A stretch of 64,000 nucleotides of DNA from Gibbula magus (Eukaryota > Mollusca > Gastropoda > Trochida > Trochidae). Of this stretch, positions 50,658-63,000 are shown piece after piece. The position numbers and the translations under genes were made by a program. The notes under the pieces were generated by a model, which searched no databases, was not told where the DNA came from, and saw only the letters and a program-made list of their open reading frames with translations. The stretch spans positions 53,967,201 through 54,031,200 of the forward strand of contig OW388293.1 of NCBI GenBank assembly GCA_936450465.1. Direction: 5' to 3'. Positions within the stretch are counted from its first letter, which is position 1, and every line of letters begins with the position of its first letter.

Positions 50658-53600
50658 ATGCATTTTGAAGAAAGTTATCACGCTTGCTGTCAAGTAGTGT
50701 GTTTCTCGCACTTACAATAATTTCAATGGTTTGTGGCCAATTTGGTCACGCGAACCTCTTTAACGGCGAATCTGGAGTCCAACTTAAGGAAGGTAGCGGG
50801 AATTCGAAATGAACATTCGATAGATCACATTGTAATATACATCTCAGCCAAGTTTGGTTCTGAAATATGCATTTTGAAGAAAGTTATCACGCTTGCTGTC
50901 AAGTAGTGTGTTTCTCGCACTTAGAATAATTTCCATGTTTTTTGGCCAATTTGGTCACGCGAACCTCTTTAACGGCGAATCTGGAGTCCAACTTAAGGAA
51001 GGTAGCGAGAATACGAAATGACCATTCGATAGATCACATTGTAATATACATCTCAGCCAAGTTTGGTTCTGAAATATGCATTTTGAAGAAAGTTATCACG
51101 CTTGCTGTCAAGTAGTGTGGTTATCGCACTTAGAAAAATTTCCATGTTTTTTGGCCAATTTCGTCACGCGAACCTCTTTAACGGCAAATCTGGAGTCCAA
51201 CTTAAGGAAGGTAGCGGGAATTCGAAATGACCATTCGATAGATCACATTGGAATTTACTTCTCAGCCAAGTTTGGTTCTGAAATATGCATTTTGAAGAAA
51301 GTTATCACGCTTGCTGTCAAGTAGTGTGGTTCTCGCACTTAGTAAAATGTCCATGTTTTTTTACCAATTTGGTCACGCGAACCTCTTTAACGGCGAATCT
51401 GGAGTCCAACTTAAGGAAGGTAGCGGGAATTCGAAATAACCATTCGATAGATCACATTGTAATATACATCTCAGCCAAGTTTGGTTCTGAAATATGCATT
51501 TTGAAGAAAGTTATCACGCTTGCTGTCAAGTACTGTGTTTCTCGCACTTAGAATAATTTCCATGTTTTTTGGCCAATTTGGTCACGCGAACCTCTATAAC
51601 GGCGAATATGGAGTCCAATTTAAGGAAGGTATCGGGACATCGAAATTACCATTCGATAGATCACATTGTAATATACATCTCAGCCAAGTTTGGTTCTGAA
51701 ATATGCATTTTGAAGAAAGTTATCACGCTTGCTGTCAAGTACTGTGTTTCTCGCACTTAGTAAAATGTCCATGTTTTTTGGCCAATTTGGTCACGCGAAC
51801 CTCTTTAACGGCGAATATGGAGTCCAACTTAAGGAAGGTAGCGAGAATTCGAAATGACCATTCGATAGATCACATTGTAATATACATCTCAGCCAAGTTT
51901 GGTTCTGAAATATGCATTTTGAGGAAAGTTATCACGCTTACTGTCAAGTAGTGTGGTTCTCGCACTTAGTAAAATGTCCATGTTTTTTTACCAATTTGGT
52001 CACGCGAACCTCTATAACGGCGAATCTGGAGTCCAATTTAAGGAAGGTATCGGGAAATCGAAATGACCATTCGATAGATCACATTGTAATATACATCTCA
52101 GCCAAGTTTGGTTCTGAAATATGCATTTTGAAGAAAGTTATCACGCTTGCTGTCAAGTAGTGTGTTTCTCGCACTTACAATAATTTCCATGTTTTTTGGC
52201 CAATTTGGTCACGCGAACCTCTTTAACGGCGAATCTGGAGTCCAACTTAAGAAAGGAAGCGGGAATTCGAAATGACCATTCGATAGATCACATTGGAATT
52301 TACTTCTCAGCCAAGTTTGGTTCTGAAATATGCATTTTGAAGAAAGTTATCACGCTTGCTGTCAAGTAGTGTGGTTCTCGCACTTAGAATAATTTCCATG
52401 TTTTTTGGCCAATTTTGTCATGCGAACCTCTTTAACGGCGAATCTGGAGTCCAACTTAAGGAAGCTAGCGGGAATTCGAAATGACCATTCGATAGATCAC
52501 ATTGTAATATACATCTCAGCCAAGTTTGGTTCTGAAATATGCATTTTGAAGAAAATTATCACGCTTGCTGTCAAGTAGTGTGGTTCTCGCACTTAGTAAA
52601 ATGTCCATGTTTTTTTACCAATTTGGTCACGCGAACCTCTTTAACGGCGAATCTGGAGTCCAACTTAAGGAAGGTAGCGGGAATTCGAATCGACCATTCG
52701 GTAGATCACATTGTAATATACATCTCAGCCAAGTTTGGTTCTGAAATATGCATTTTGAAGAAAGTTATCACGCTTGCTGTCAAGTACTGTGTTTCTCGCA
52801 CTTAGTAAAATGTCCATGTTTTTTGGCCAATTTGGTCACGCGAACCTCTTTAACGGCGAATCTGGAGTCCAACTTAAGGAAGGTAGCGAGAATTCGAAAT
52901 GACCATTCGATAGATCACATTGTAATATACATCTCAGCCAAGTTTGGTTCTGAAATATGCATTTTGAAGAAAGTTATCACGCTTGCTGTCAAGTAGTGTG
53001 TTTCTCGCACTTACAATAATTTCCATGTTTTGTGGCCAATTTGGTCACGCGAACCTCTTTAACGGCGAATCTGGAGTCCAACTTAAGGAAGGTAGCGGGA
53101 ATTCGAAATGAACATTCGATAGATCACATTGGAATATACATCTCAGCCAAGTTTGGTTCTGAAATATGCATTTTGAAGAAAGTTATCACGCTTGCTGTCA
53201 AGTACTGTGTTTCTCGCACTTAGTAAAATGTCCATGTTTTTTGGCCAATTTGGTCACGCGAACCTCTTTAACGGCGAATCTGGAGTCCAACTTAAGGAAG
53301 GTAGCGAGAATACGAAATGACCATTCGATAGATCACATTGTAATATACATCTCAGCCAAGTTTGGTTCTGAAATATGCATTTTGAAGAAAGTTATCACGC
53401 TTGCTGTCAAGTAGTGTGTTTCTCGCACTTACAATAATTTCCATGTTTTTTGGCCAATTTGGTCACGCGAACCTCTTTAACGGCGAATCTGGAGTCCAAC
53501 TTAAGGAAGCTAGCGGGAATTAGAAATGACCATTCGATTGATCACATTGTAATATACATCTCAGCCAAGTTTGGTTCTGAAATATGCATTTTGAAGAAAG

Positions 53601-54419
53601 TTATCACGCTTGCTGTCAAGTACTGTGTTTCTCGCACTTAGTAAAATGTCCATGTTTTTTGGCCAATTTGGTCACGCGAACCTCTTTAACGGCGAATCTG
53701 GAGTCCAACTTAAGGAAGGTAGCGAGAATTCGAAATGACCATTCGATAGATCACATTGTAATATACATCTCAGCCAAGTTTGGTTCTGAAATATGCATTT
53801 TGAAGAAAGTTATCACGCTTGCTGTCAAGTAGTGTGTTTCTCGCACTTACAATAATTTTCATGTTTTGTGGCAAATTTGGTCACGCGAACCTCTTTAACG
53901 GCGAATCTGGAGTCCAACTTAAGGAAGGTAGCGGGAATTAGAATCGACCATTCGGTAGATCACATTGTAATATACATCTCAGCCAAGTTTGGTTCTGAAA
54001 TATGCATTTTGAAGAAAGTTATCACGCTTGCTGTCAAGTACTGTGTTTCTCGCACTTAGTAAAATGTCCATGTTTTTTGGCCAATTTGGTCACGCGAACC
54101 TCTTTAACGGCGAATCTGGAGTCCAACTTAAGGAAGGTAGCGAGAATTCGAATCGACCATTCGGTAGATCACATTGTAATATACATCTCAGCCAAGTTTG
54201 GTTCTGAAATATGCATTTTGAAGAAAGTTATCACGCTTGCTGTCAAGTACTGTGTTTCTCGCACTTAGTAAAATGTCCATGTTTTTTGGCCAATTTGGTC
54301 ACGCGAACCTCTTTAACGGCGAATCTGGAGTCCAACTTAAGGAAGGTAGCGGGAATTCGAATCGACCATTCGGTAGATCACATTGGAATATACATCTCAG
54401 CCAAGTTTGGTTCTGAAAT
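50658..54419 (+). repeat. 18-unit HOR, copy 1 (3762 bp)
   Basis: It starts with the unit carrying TTTCAATGGTTTGTGG (50721, repeated at 54483). Other private marks shared at 3762 bp are GAGGAAAGTTATC (about 51921 and 55683), CTTACTGTC (about 51938 and 55700) and GAAAATTATC (about 52551 and 56313). From 53375 to 53792 it has two units absent from copy 2, one with GAATTAGAAATG and CGATTGATC. Confidence 0.92.
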
Positions 54420-57400
54420 ATGCATTTTGAAGAAAGTTATCACGCTTGCTGTCAAGTAGTGTGTTTCTCGCACTTACAATAATTTCAATGGTTTGTGGCC
54501 AATTTGGTCACGCGAACCTCTTTAACGGCGAATCTGGAGTCCAACTTAAGGAAGGTAGCGGGAATTCGAAATGAACATTCGATAGATCACATTGTAATAT
54601 ACATCTCAGCCAAGTTTGGTTCTGAAATATGCATTTTGAAGAAAGTTATCACGCTTGCTGTCAAGTAGTGTGTTTCTCGCACTTAGAATAATTTCCATGT
54701 TTTTTGGCCAATTTGGTCACGCGAACCTCTTTAACGGCGAATCTGGAGTCCAACTTAAGGAAGGTAGCGAGAATACGAAATGACCATTCGATAGATCACA
54801 TTGTAATATACATCTCAGCCAAGTTTGGTTCTGAAATATGCAATTTGAAGAAAGTTATCACGCTTGCTGTCAAGTAGTGTGGTTATCGCACTTAGAAAAA
54901 TTTCCATGTTTTTTGGCCAATTTCGTCACGCGAACCTCTTTAACGGCAAATCTGGAGTCCAACTTAAGGAAGGTAGCGGGAATTCGAAATGACCATTCGA
55001 TAGATCACATTGGAATTTACTTCTCAGCCAAGTTTGGTTCTGAAATATGCATTTTGAAGAAAGTTATCACGCTTGCTGTCAAGTAGTGTGGTTCTCGCAC
55101 TTAGTAAAATGTCCATGTTTTTTTACCAATTTGGTCACGCGAACCTCTTTAACGGCGAATCTGGAGTCCAACTTAAGGAAGGTAGCGGGAATTCGAAATA
55201 ACCATTCGATAGATCACATTGTAATATACATCTCAGCCAAGTTTGGTTCTGAAATATGCATTTTGAAGAAAGTTATCACGCTTGCTGTCAAGTACTGTGT
55301 TTCTCGCACTTAGAATAATTTCCATGTTTTTTGGCCAATTTGGTCACGCGAACCTCTATAACGGCGAATATGGAGTCCAATTTAAGGAAGGTATCGGGAA
55401 ATCGAAATGACCATTCGATAGATCACATTGTAATATACATCTCAGCCAAGTTTGGTTCTGAAATATGCATTTTGAAGAAAGTTATCACGCTTGCTGTCAA
55501 GTACTGTGTTTCTCGCACTTAGTAAAATGTCCATGTTTTTTGGCCAATTTGGTCACGCGAACCTCTTTAACGGCGAATATGGAGTCCAACTTAAGGAAGG
55601 TAGCGAGAATTCGAAATGACCATTCGATAGATCACATTGTAATATACATCTCAGCCAAGTTTGGTTCTGAAATATGCATTTTGAGGAAAGTTATCACGCT
55701 TACTGTCAAGTAGTGTGGTTCTCGCACTTAGTAAAATGTCCATGTTTTTTTACCAATTTGGTCACGCGAACCTCTATAACGGCGAATCTGGAGTCCAATT
55801 TAAGGAAGGTATCGGGAAATCGAAATGACCATTCGATAGATCACATTGTAATATACATCTCAGCCAAGTTTGGTTCTGAAATATGCATTTTGAAGAAAGT
55901 TATCACGCTTGCTGTCAAGTAGTGTGTTTCTCGCACTTAGAATAATTTCCATGTTTTTTGGCCAATTTGGTCACGCGAACCTCTTTAACGGCGAATCTGG
56001 AGTCCAACTTAAGAAAGGAAGCGGGAATTCGAAATGACCATTCGATAGATCACATTGGAATTTACTTCTCAGCCAAGTTTGGTTCTGAAATATGCATTTT
56101 GAAGAAAGTTATCACGCTTGCTGTCAAGTAGTGTGGTTCTCGCACTTAGAATAATTTCCATGTTTTTTGGCCAATTTTGTCAAGCGAACCTCTTTAACGG
56201 CGAATCTGGAGTCCAACTTAAGGAAGCTAGCGGGAATTCGAAATGACCATTCGATAGATCACATTGTAATATACATCTCAGCCAAGTTTGGTTCTGAAAT
56301 ATGCATTTTGAAGAAAATTATCACGCTTGCTGTCAAGTAGTGTGGTTCTCGCACTTAGTAAAATGTCCATGTTTTTTTACCAATTTGGTCACGCGAACCT
56401 CTTTAACGGCGAATCTGGAGTCCAACTTAAGGAAGGTAGCGGGAATTCGAATCGACCATTCGGTAGATCACATTGTAATATACATCTCAGCCAAGTTTGG
56501 TTCTGAAATATGCATTTTGAAGAAAGTTATCACGCTTGCTGTCAAGTACTGTGTTTCTCGCACTTAGTAAAATGTCCATGTTTTTTGGCCAATTTGGTCA
56601 CGCGAACCTCTTTAACGGCGAATCTGGAGTCCAACTTAAGGAAGGTAGCGAGAATTCGAAATGACCATTCGATAGATCACATTGTAATATACATCTCAGC
56701 CAAGTTTGGTTCTGAAATATGCATTTTGAAGAAAGTTATCACGCTTGCTGTCAAGTAGTGTGTTTCTCGCACTTACAATAATTTCCATGTTTTGTGGCCA
56801 ATTTGGTCACGCGAACCTCTTTAACGGCGAATCTGGAGTCCAACTTAAGGAAGGTAGCGGGAATTCGAAATGAACATTCGATAGATCACATTGGAATATA
56901 CATCTCAGCCAAGTTTGGTTCTGAAATATGCATTTTGAAGAAAGTTATCACGCTTGCTGTCAAGTACTGTGTTTCTCGCACTTAGTAAAATGTCCATGTT
57001 TTTTGGCCAATTTGGTCACGCGAACCTCTTTAACGGCGAATCTAGAGTCCAACTTAAGGAAGGTAGCGAGAATACGAAATGACCATTCGATAGATCACAT
57101 TGTAATATACATCTCAGCCAAGTTTGGTTCTGAAATATGCATTTTGAAGAAAGTTATCACGCTTGCTGTCAAGTAGTGTGTTTCTCGCACTTACAATAAT
57201 TTTCATATTTTGTGGCAAATTTGGTCACGCGAACCTCTTTAACGGCGAATCTGGAGTCCAACTTAAGGAAGGTAGCGGGAATTAGAATCGACCATTCGGT
57301 AGATCACATTGTAATATACATCTCAGCCAAGTTTGGTTCTGAAATATGCATTTTGAAGAAAGTTATCACGCTTGCTGTCAAGTACTGTGTTTCTCGCACT

Positions 57401-57763
57401 TAGTAAAATGTCCATGTTTTTTGGCCAATTTGGTCACGCGAACCTCTTTAACGGCGAATCTGGAGTCCAACTTAAGGAAGGTAGCGAGAATTCGAATCGA
57501 CCATTCGGTAGATCACATTGTAATATACATCTCAGCCAAGTTTGGTTCTGAAATATGCATTTTGAAGAAAGTTATCACGCTTGCTGTCAAGTACTGTGTT
57601 TCTCGCACTTAGTAAAATGTCCATGTTTTTTGGCCAATTTGGTCACGCGAACCTCTTTAACGGCGAATCTGGAGTCCAACTTAAGGAAGGTAGCGGGAAT
57701 TCGAATCGACCATTCGGTAGATCACATTGGAATATACATCTCAGCCAAGTTTGGTTCTGAAAT
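54420..57763 (+). repeat. Same HOR, copy 2 with 16 units (3344 bp)
   Basis: It abuts copy 1 directly and matches it at offset 3762 up to about 57137, then at 3344 (for example GTGGCAAATTTGG near 53869 and 57213). Two whole units are therefore missing. Differences include ATGCAATTTG at 54838, TCAAGCGAACC near 56179 against TCATGCGAACC near 52417, and TTTCATATTTTG near 57201. Confidence 0.92.
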
Positions 57764-60062
57764 ATGCATTTTGAAGAAAGTTATCACGCTTGCTGTCAAG
57801 TAGTGTGTTTCTCGCACTTACAATAATTTCCATGTGTTTTGGCCAATTTGGTCACGCGAACCTCTTTAACGGCGAATCTGGAGTCCAACTTAAGGAAGGT
57901 AGCGAGAATTCGAATCGACCATTCGGTAGACCACATTGTAATATACATCTCAGCCAAGTTTGGTTCTGAAATATGCATTTTGAAGAAAGTTATCACGCTT
58001 GCTGTCAAGTACTGTGTTTCTCGCACTTAGTAAAATGTCCATGTTTTTTGGCCAATTTGGTCACGCGAACCTCTTTAACGGCGAATCTGGAGTCCAACTT
58101 AAGGAAGGTAGCGGGAATTCGAATCGACCATTCGGTAGATCACATTGTAATATACATCTCAGCCAAGTTTGGTTCTGAAATATGCATTTTGAAGAAAGTT
58201 ATCACGCTTGCTGTCAAGTACTGTGTTTCTCGCACTTAGTAAAATGTCCATGTTTTTTGGCCAATTTGGTCACGCGAACCTCTTTAACGGCGAATCTGGA
58301 GTCCAACTTAAGGAAGGTAGCGAGAATTCGAAATGACCATTCGATAGATCACATTGTAATATACATCTCAGCCAAGTTTGGTTCTGAAATATGCATTTTG
58401 AAGAAAGTTATCACGCTTGCTGTCAAGTACTGTGTTTCTCGCACTTAGTAAAATGTCCATGTTTTTTGGCCAATTTGGTCACGCGAACCTCTTTAACGGC
58501 GAATCTGGAGTCCAACTTAAGGAAGGTAGCGAGAATTCGAAATGACCATTCGATAGATCACATTGTAATATACATCTCAGCCAAGTTTGGTTCTGAAATA
58601 TGCATTTTGAAGAAAGTTATCACGCTTGCTGTCAAGTAGTGTGTTTCTCGCACTTACAATAATTTCCATGTTTTGTGGCCAATTTGGTCACGCGAACCTC
58701 TTTAACGGCGAATCTGGAGTCCAACTTAAGGAAGGTAGCGGGAATTCGAATCGACCATTCGATAGATCACATTGTAATATACATCTCAGCCAAGTTTGGT
58801 TCTGAAATATGCATTTTGAAGAAAGTTATCACGCTTGCTGTCAAGTAGTGTGTTTCTCGCACTTACAATAATTTCCATGTTTTGTGGCCAATTTGGTCAC
58901 GCGAACCTCTTTAACGGCGAATCTGGAGTCCAACTTAAGGAAGGTAGCGAGAATTCGAATCGACTATTCGGTAGATCACATTGTAATATACATCTCAGCC
59001 AAGTTTGGTTCTGAAATATGCATTTTGAAGAAAGTTATCACGCTTGCTGTCAAGTACTGTGTTTCTCGCACTTAGTAAAATGTCCATGTTTTTTGGCCAA
59101 TTTGGTCACGCGAACCTCTTTAACGGCGAATCTGGAGTCCAACTTAAGGAAGGTAGCGGGAATTCGAATCGACCATTCGGTAGATCACATTGTAATATAC
59201 ATCTCAGCCAAGTTTGGTTCTGAAATATGCATTTTGAAGAAAGTTATCACGCTTGCTGTCAAGTACTGTGTTTCTCGCACTTAGTAAAATGTCCATGTTT
59301 TTTGGCCAATTTGGTCACGCGAACCTCTTTAACGGCGAATCTGGAGTCCAACTTAAGGAAGGTAGCGAGAATTCGAAATGACCATTCGATAGATCACATT
59401 GTAATATACATCTCAGCCAAGTTTGGTTCTGAAATATGCATTTTGAAGAAAGTTATCACGCTTGCTGTCAAGTACTGTGTTTCTCGCACTTAGTAAAATG
59501 TCCATGTTTTTTGGCCAATTTGGTCACGCGAACCTCTTTAACGGCGAATCTGGAGTCCAACTTAAGGAAGGTAGCGGGAATTCGAATCGACCATTCGGTA
59601 GATCACATTGTAATATACATCTCAGCCAAGTTTGGTTCTGAAATATGCATTTTGAAGAAAGTTATCACGCTTGCTGTCAAGTACTGTGTTTCTCGCACTT
59701 AGTAAAATGTCCATGTTTTTTGGCCAATTTGGTCACGCGAACCTCTTTAACGGCGAAACTGGAGTCCAACTTAAGGAAGGTAGCGAGAATTCGAAATGAC
59801 CATTCGATAGATCACATTGTAATATACATCTCAGCCAAGTTTGGTTCTGAAATATGCATTTTGAAGAAAGTTATCACGCTTGCTGTCAAGTAGTGTGTTT
59901 CTCGCACTTACAATAATTTCCATGTTTTTTGGCCAATTTGGTCACGCGAACCTCTTTAACGGCGAATCTGGAGTCCAACTTAAGGAAGGTAGCGGGAATT
60001 CGAAATGAACATTCGATAGATCACATTGTAATATACATCTCAGCCAAGTTTGGTTCTGAAAT
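57764..60062 (+). repeat. Mixed units related to 42-45 kb
   Basis: Eleven units. 57764-58390 resembles 58809-59435 at a 5-unit offset (1045), and AATCGACCATTCGG units recur at 59018 and 59436. CGACTATTCGG at 58961 is otherwise seen only at 43285. GAAACTGGAG near 59757 also matches the 42-45 kb family. GTAGACCACATT near 57927 is a rare T to C change. Confidence 0.8.
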
Positions 60063-63000
60063 ATGCATTTTGAAGAAAGTTATCACGCTTGCTGTCAAGT
60101 ACTGTGTTTCTCGCACTTAGTAAAATGTCCATGTTTTTTGGCCAATTTGGTCACGCGAACCTCTTTAACGGCGAATCTGGAGTCCAACTTAAGGAAGGTA
60201 GCGGGAATTCGAATCGACCATTCGATAGATCACATTGTAATATACATCTCAGCCAAGTTTGGTTCTGAAATATGCATTTTGAAGAAAGTTATCACGCTTG
60301 CTGTCAAGTAGTGTGTTTCTCGCACTTAGTAAAATGTCCATTTTTTTTGGCCAATTTGGTCACGCGAACCTCTTTAACGGCGAATCTGGAGTCCAACTTA
60401 AGGAAGGTAGCGAGAATACGAAATGACCATTCGATAGATCACATTGTAATATACATCTCAGCCAAGTTTGGTTCTGAAATATGCATTTTGAAGAAAGTTA
60501 TCACGCTTGCTGTCAAGTAGTGTGTTTCTCGCACTTACAATAATTTCCATGTTTTTTGGCCAATTTGGTCACGCGAACCTCTTTAACGGCGAATCTGGAG
60601 TCCAACTTAAGGAAGGTAGCGAGAATTCGAAACTACCATTCGATAGATCACATTGTAATATACATCTCAGCCAAGTTTGGTTCTGAAATATGCATTTTGA
60701 AGAAAGTTATCACGCTTGCTGTCAAGTAGTGTGTTTCTCGCACTTACAATAATTTCCATGTTTTGTGGCCAATTTGGTCACGCGAACCTCTTTAACGGCG
60801 AATCTGGAGTCCAACTTAAGGAAGGTAGCGAGAATTCGAAATGAACATTCGATAGATCACATTGTAATATACATCTCAGCCAAGTTTGGTTCTGAAATAT
60901 GCATTTTGAAGAAAGTTATCACGCTTGCTGTCAAGTACTGTGTTTCTCGCACTTAGTAAAATGTCCATGTTTTTTGGCCAATTTGGTCACGCGAACCTCT
61001 TTAACGGCGAATCTGGAGTCCAACTTAAGGAAGGTAGCGAGAATTCGAAATGACCATTCGATAGATCACATTGTAATATACATCTCAGCCAAGTTTGGTT
61101 CTGAAATATGCATTTTGAAGAAAGTTATCACGCTTGCTGTCAAGTAGTGTGTTTCTCGCACTTACAATAATTTCCATGTTTTGTGGCCAATTTGGTCACG
61201 CGAACCTCTTTAACGGCGAATCTGGAGTCCAACTTAAGGAAGGTAGCGGGAATTCGAAATGAACATTCGATAGATCACATTGGAATATACATCTCAGCCA
61301 AGTTTGGTTCTGAAATATGCATTTTGAAGAAAGTTATCACGCTTGCTGTCAAGTACTGTGTTTCTCGCACTTAGTAAAATGTCCATGTTTTTTGGCCAAT
61401 TTGGTCACGCGAACCTCTTTAACGGCGAATCTGGAGTCCAACTTAAGGAAGGTAGCGAGAATACGAAATGACCATTCGATAGATCACATTGTAATATACA
61501 TCTCAGCCAAGTTTGGTTCTGAAATATGCATTTTGAAGAAAGTTATCACGCTTGCTGTCAAGTACTGTGTTTCTCGCACTTAGTAAAATGTCCATTTTTT
61601 TTGGCCAATTTGGTCACGCGAACCTCTTTAACGGCGAATCTGGAGTCCAACTTAAGGAAGGTAGCGAGAATACGAAATGACCATTCGATAGATCACATTG
61701 TAATATACATCTCAGCCAAGTTTGGTTCTGAAATATGCATTTTGAAGAAAGTTATCACGCTTGCTGTCAAGTAGTGTGTTTCTCGCACTTACAATAATTT
61801 CCATGTTTTTTGGCCAATTTGGTCACGCGAACCTCTTTAACGGCGAATCTGGAGTCCAACTTAAGGAAGGTAGCGAGAATTCGAAACTACCATTCGATAG
61901 ATCACATTGTAATATACATCTCAGCCAAGTTTGGTTCTGAAATATGCATTTTGAAGAAAGTTATCACGCTTGCTGTCAAGTAGTGTGTTTCTCGCACTTA
62001 CAATAATTTCCATGTTTTGTGGCCAATTTGGTCACGCGAACCTCTTTAACGGCGAATCTGGAGTCCAACTTAAGGAAGGTAGCGGGAATTCGAAATGAAC
62101 ATTCGATAGATCACATTGTAATATACATCTCAGCCAAGTTTGGTTCTGAAATATGCATTTTGAAGAAAGTTATCACGCTTGCTGTCAAGTACTGTGTTTC
62201 TCGCACTTAGTAAAATGTCCATGTTTTTTGGCCAATTTGGTCACGCGAACCTCTTTAACGGCGAATCTGGAGTCCAACTTAAGGAAGGTAGCGAGAATTC
62301 GAAATGACCATTCGATAGATCACATTGTAATATACATCTCAGCCAAGTTTGGTTCTGAAATATGCATTTTGAAGAAAGTTATCACGCTTGCTGTCAAGTA
62401 GTGTGTTTCTCGCACTTAAAATAATTTCCATGTTTTGTGGCCAATTTGGTCACGCGAACCTCTTTAACGGCGAATCTGGAGTCCAACTTAAGGAAGGTAG
62501 CGGGAATTCGAAATGAACATTCGATAGATCACATTGGAATATACATCTCAGCCAAGTTTGGTTCTGAAATATGCATTTTGAAGAAAGTTATCACGCTTGC
62601 TGTCAAGTACTGTGTTTCTCGCACTTAGTAAAATGTCCATGTTTTTTGGCCAATTTGGTCACGCGAACCTCTTTAACGGCGAATCTGGAGTCCAACTTAA
62701 GGAAGGTAGCGAGAATACGAAATGACCATTCGATAGATCACATTGTAATATACATCTCAGCCAAGTTTGGTTCTGAAATATGCATTTTGAAGAAAGTTAT
62801 CACGCTTGCTGTCAAGTACTGTGTTTCTCGCACTTAGTAAAATGTCCATTTTTTTTGGCCAATTTGGTCACGCGAACCTCTTTAACGGCGAATCTGGAGT
62901 CCAACTTAAGGAAGGTAGCGAGAATACGAAATGACCATTCGATAGATCACATTGTAATATACATCTCAGCCAAGTTTGGTTCTGAAATATGCATTTTGAA

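Noticed and set aside
57796..58026. A 76-codon open frame on the minus strand
   Set aside because: It exists only because a rare GTAGACCACATT removes a stop present in other units. It lacks any recognisable domain and lies wholly in satellite sequence.
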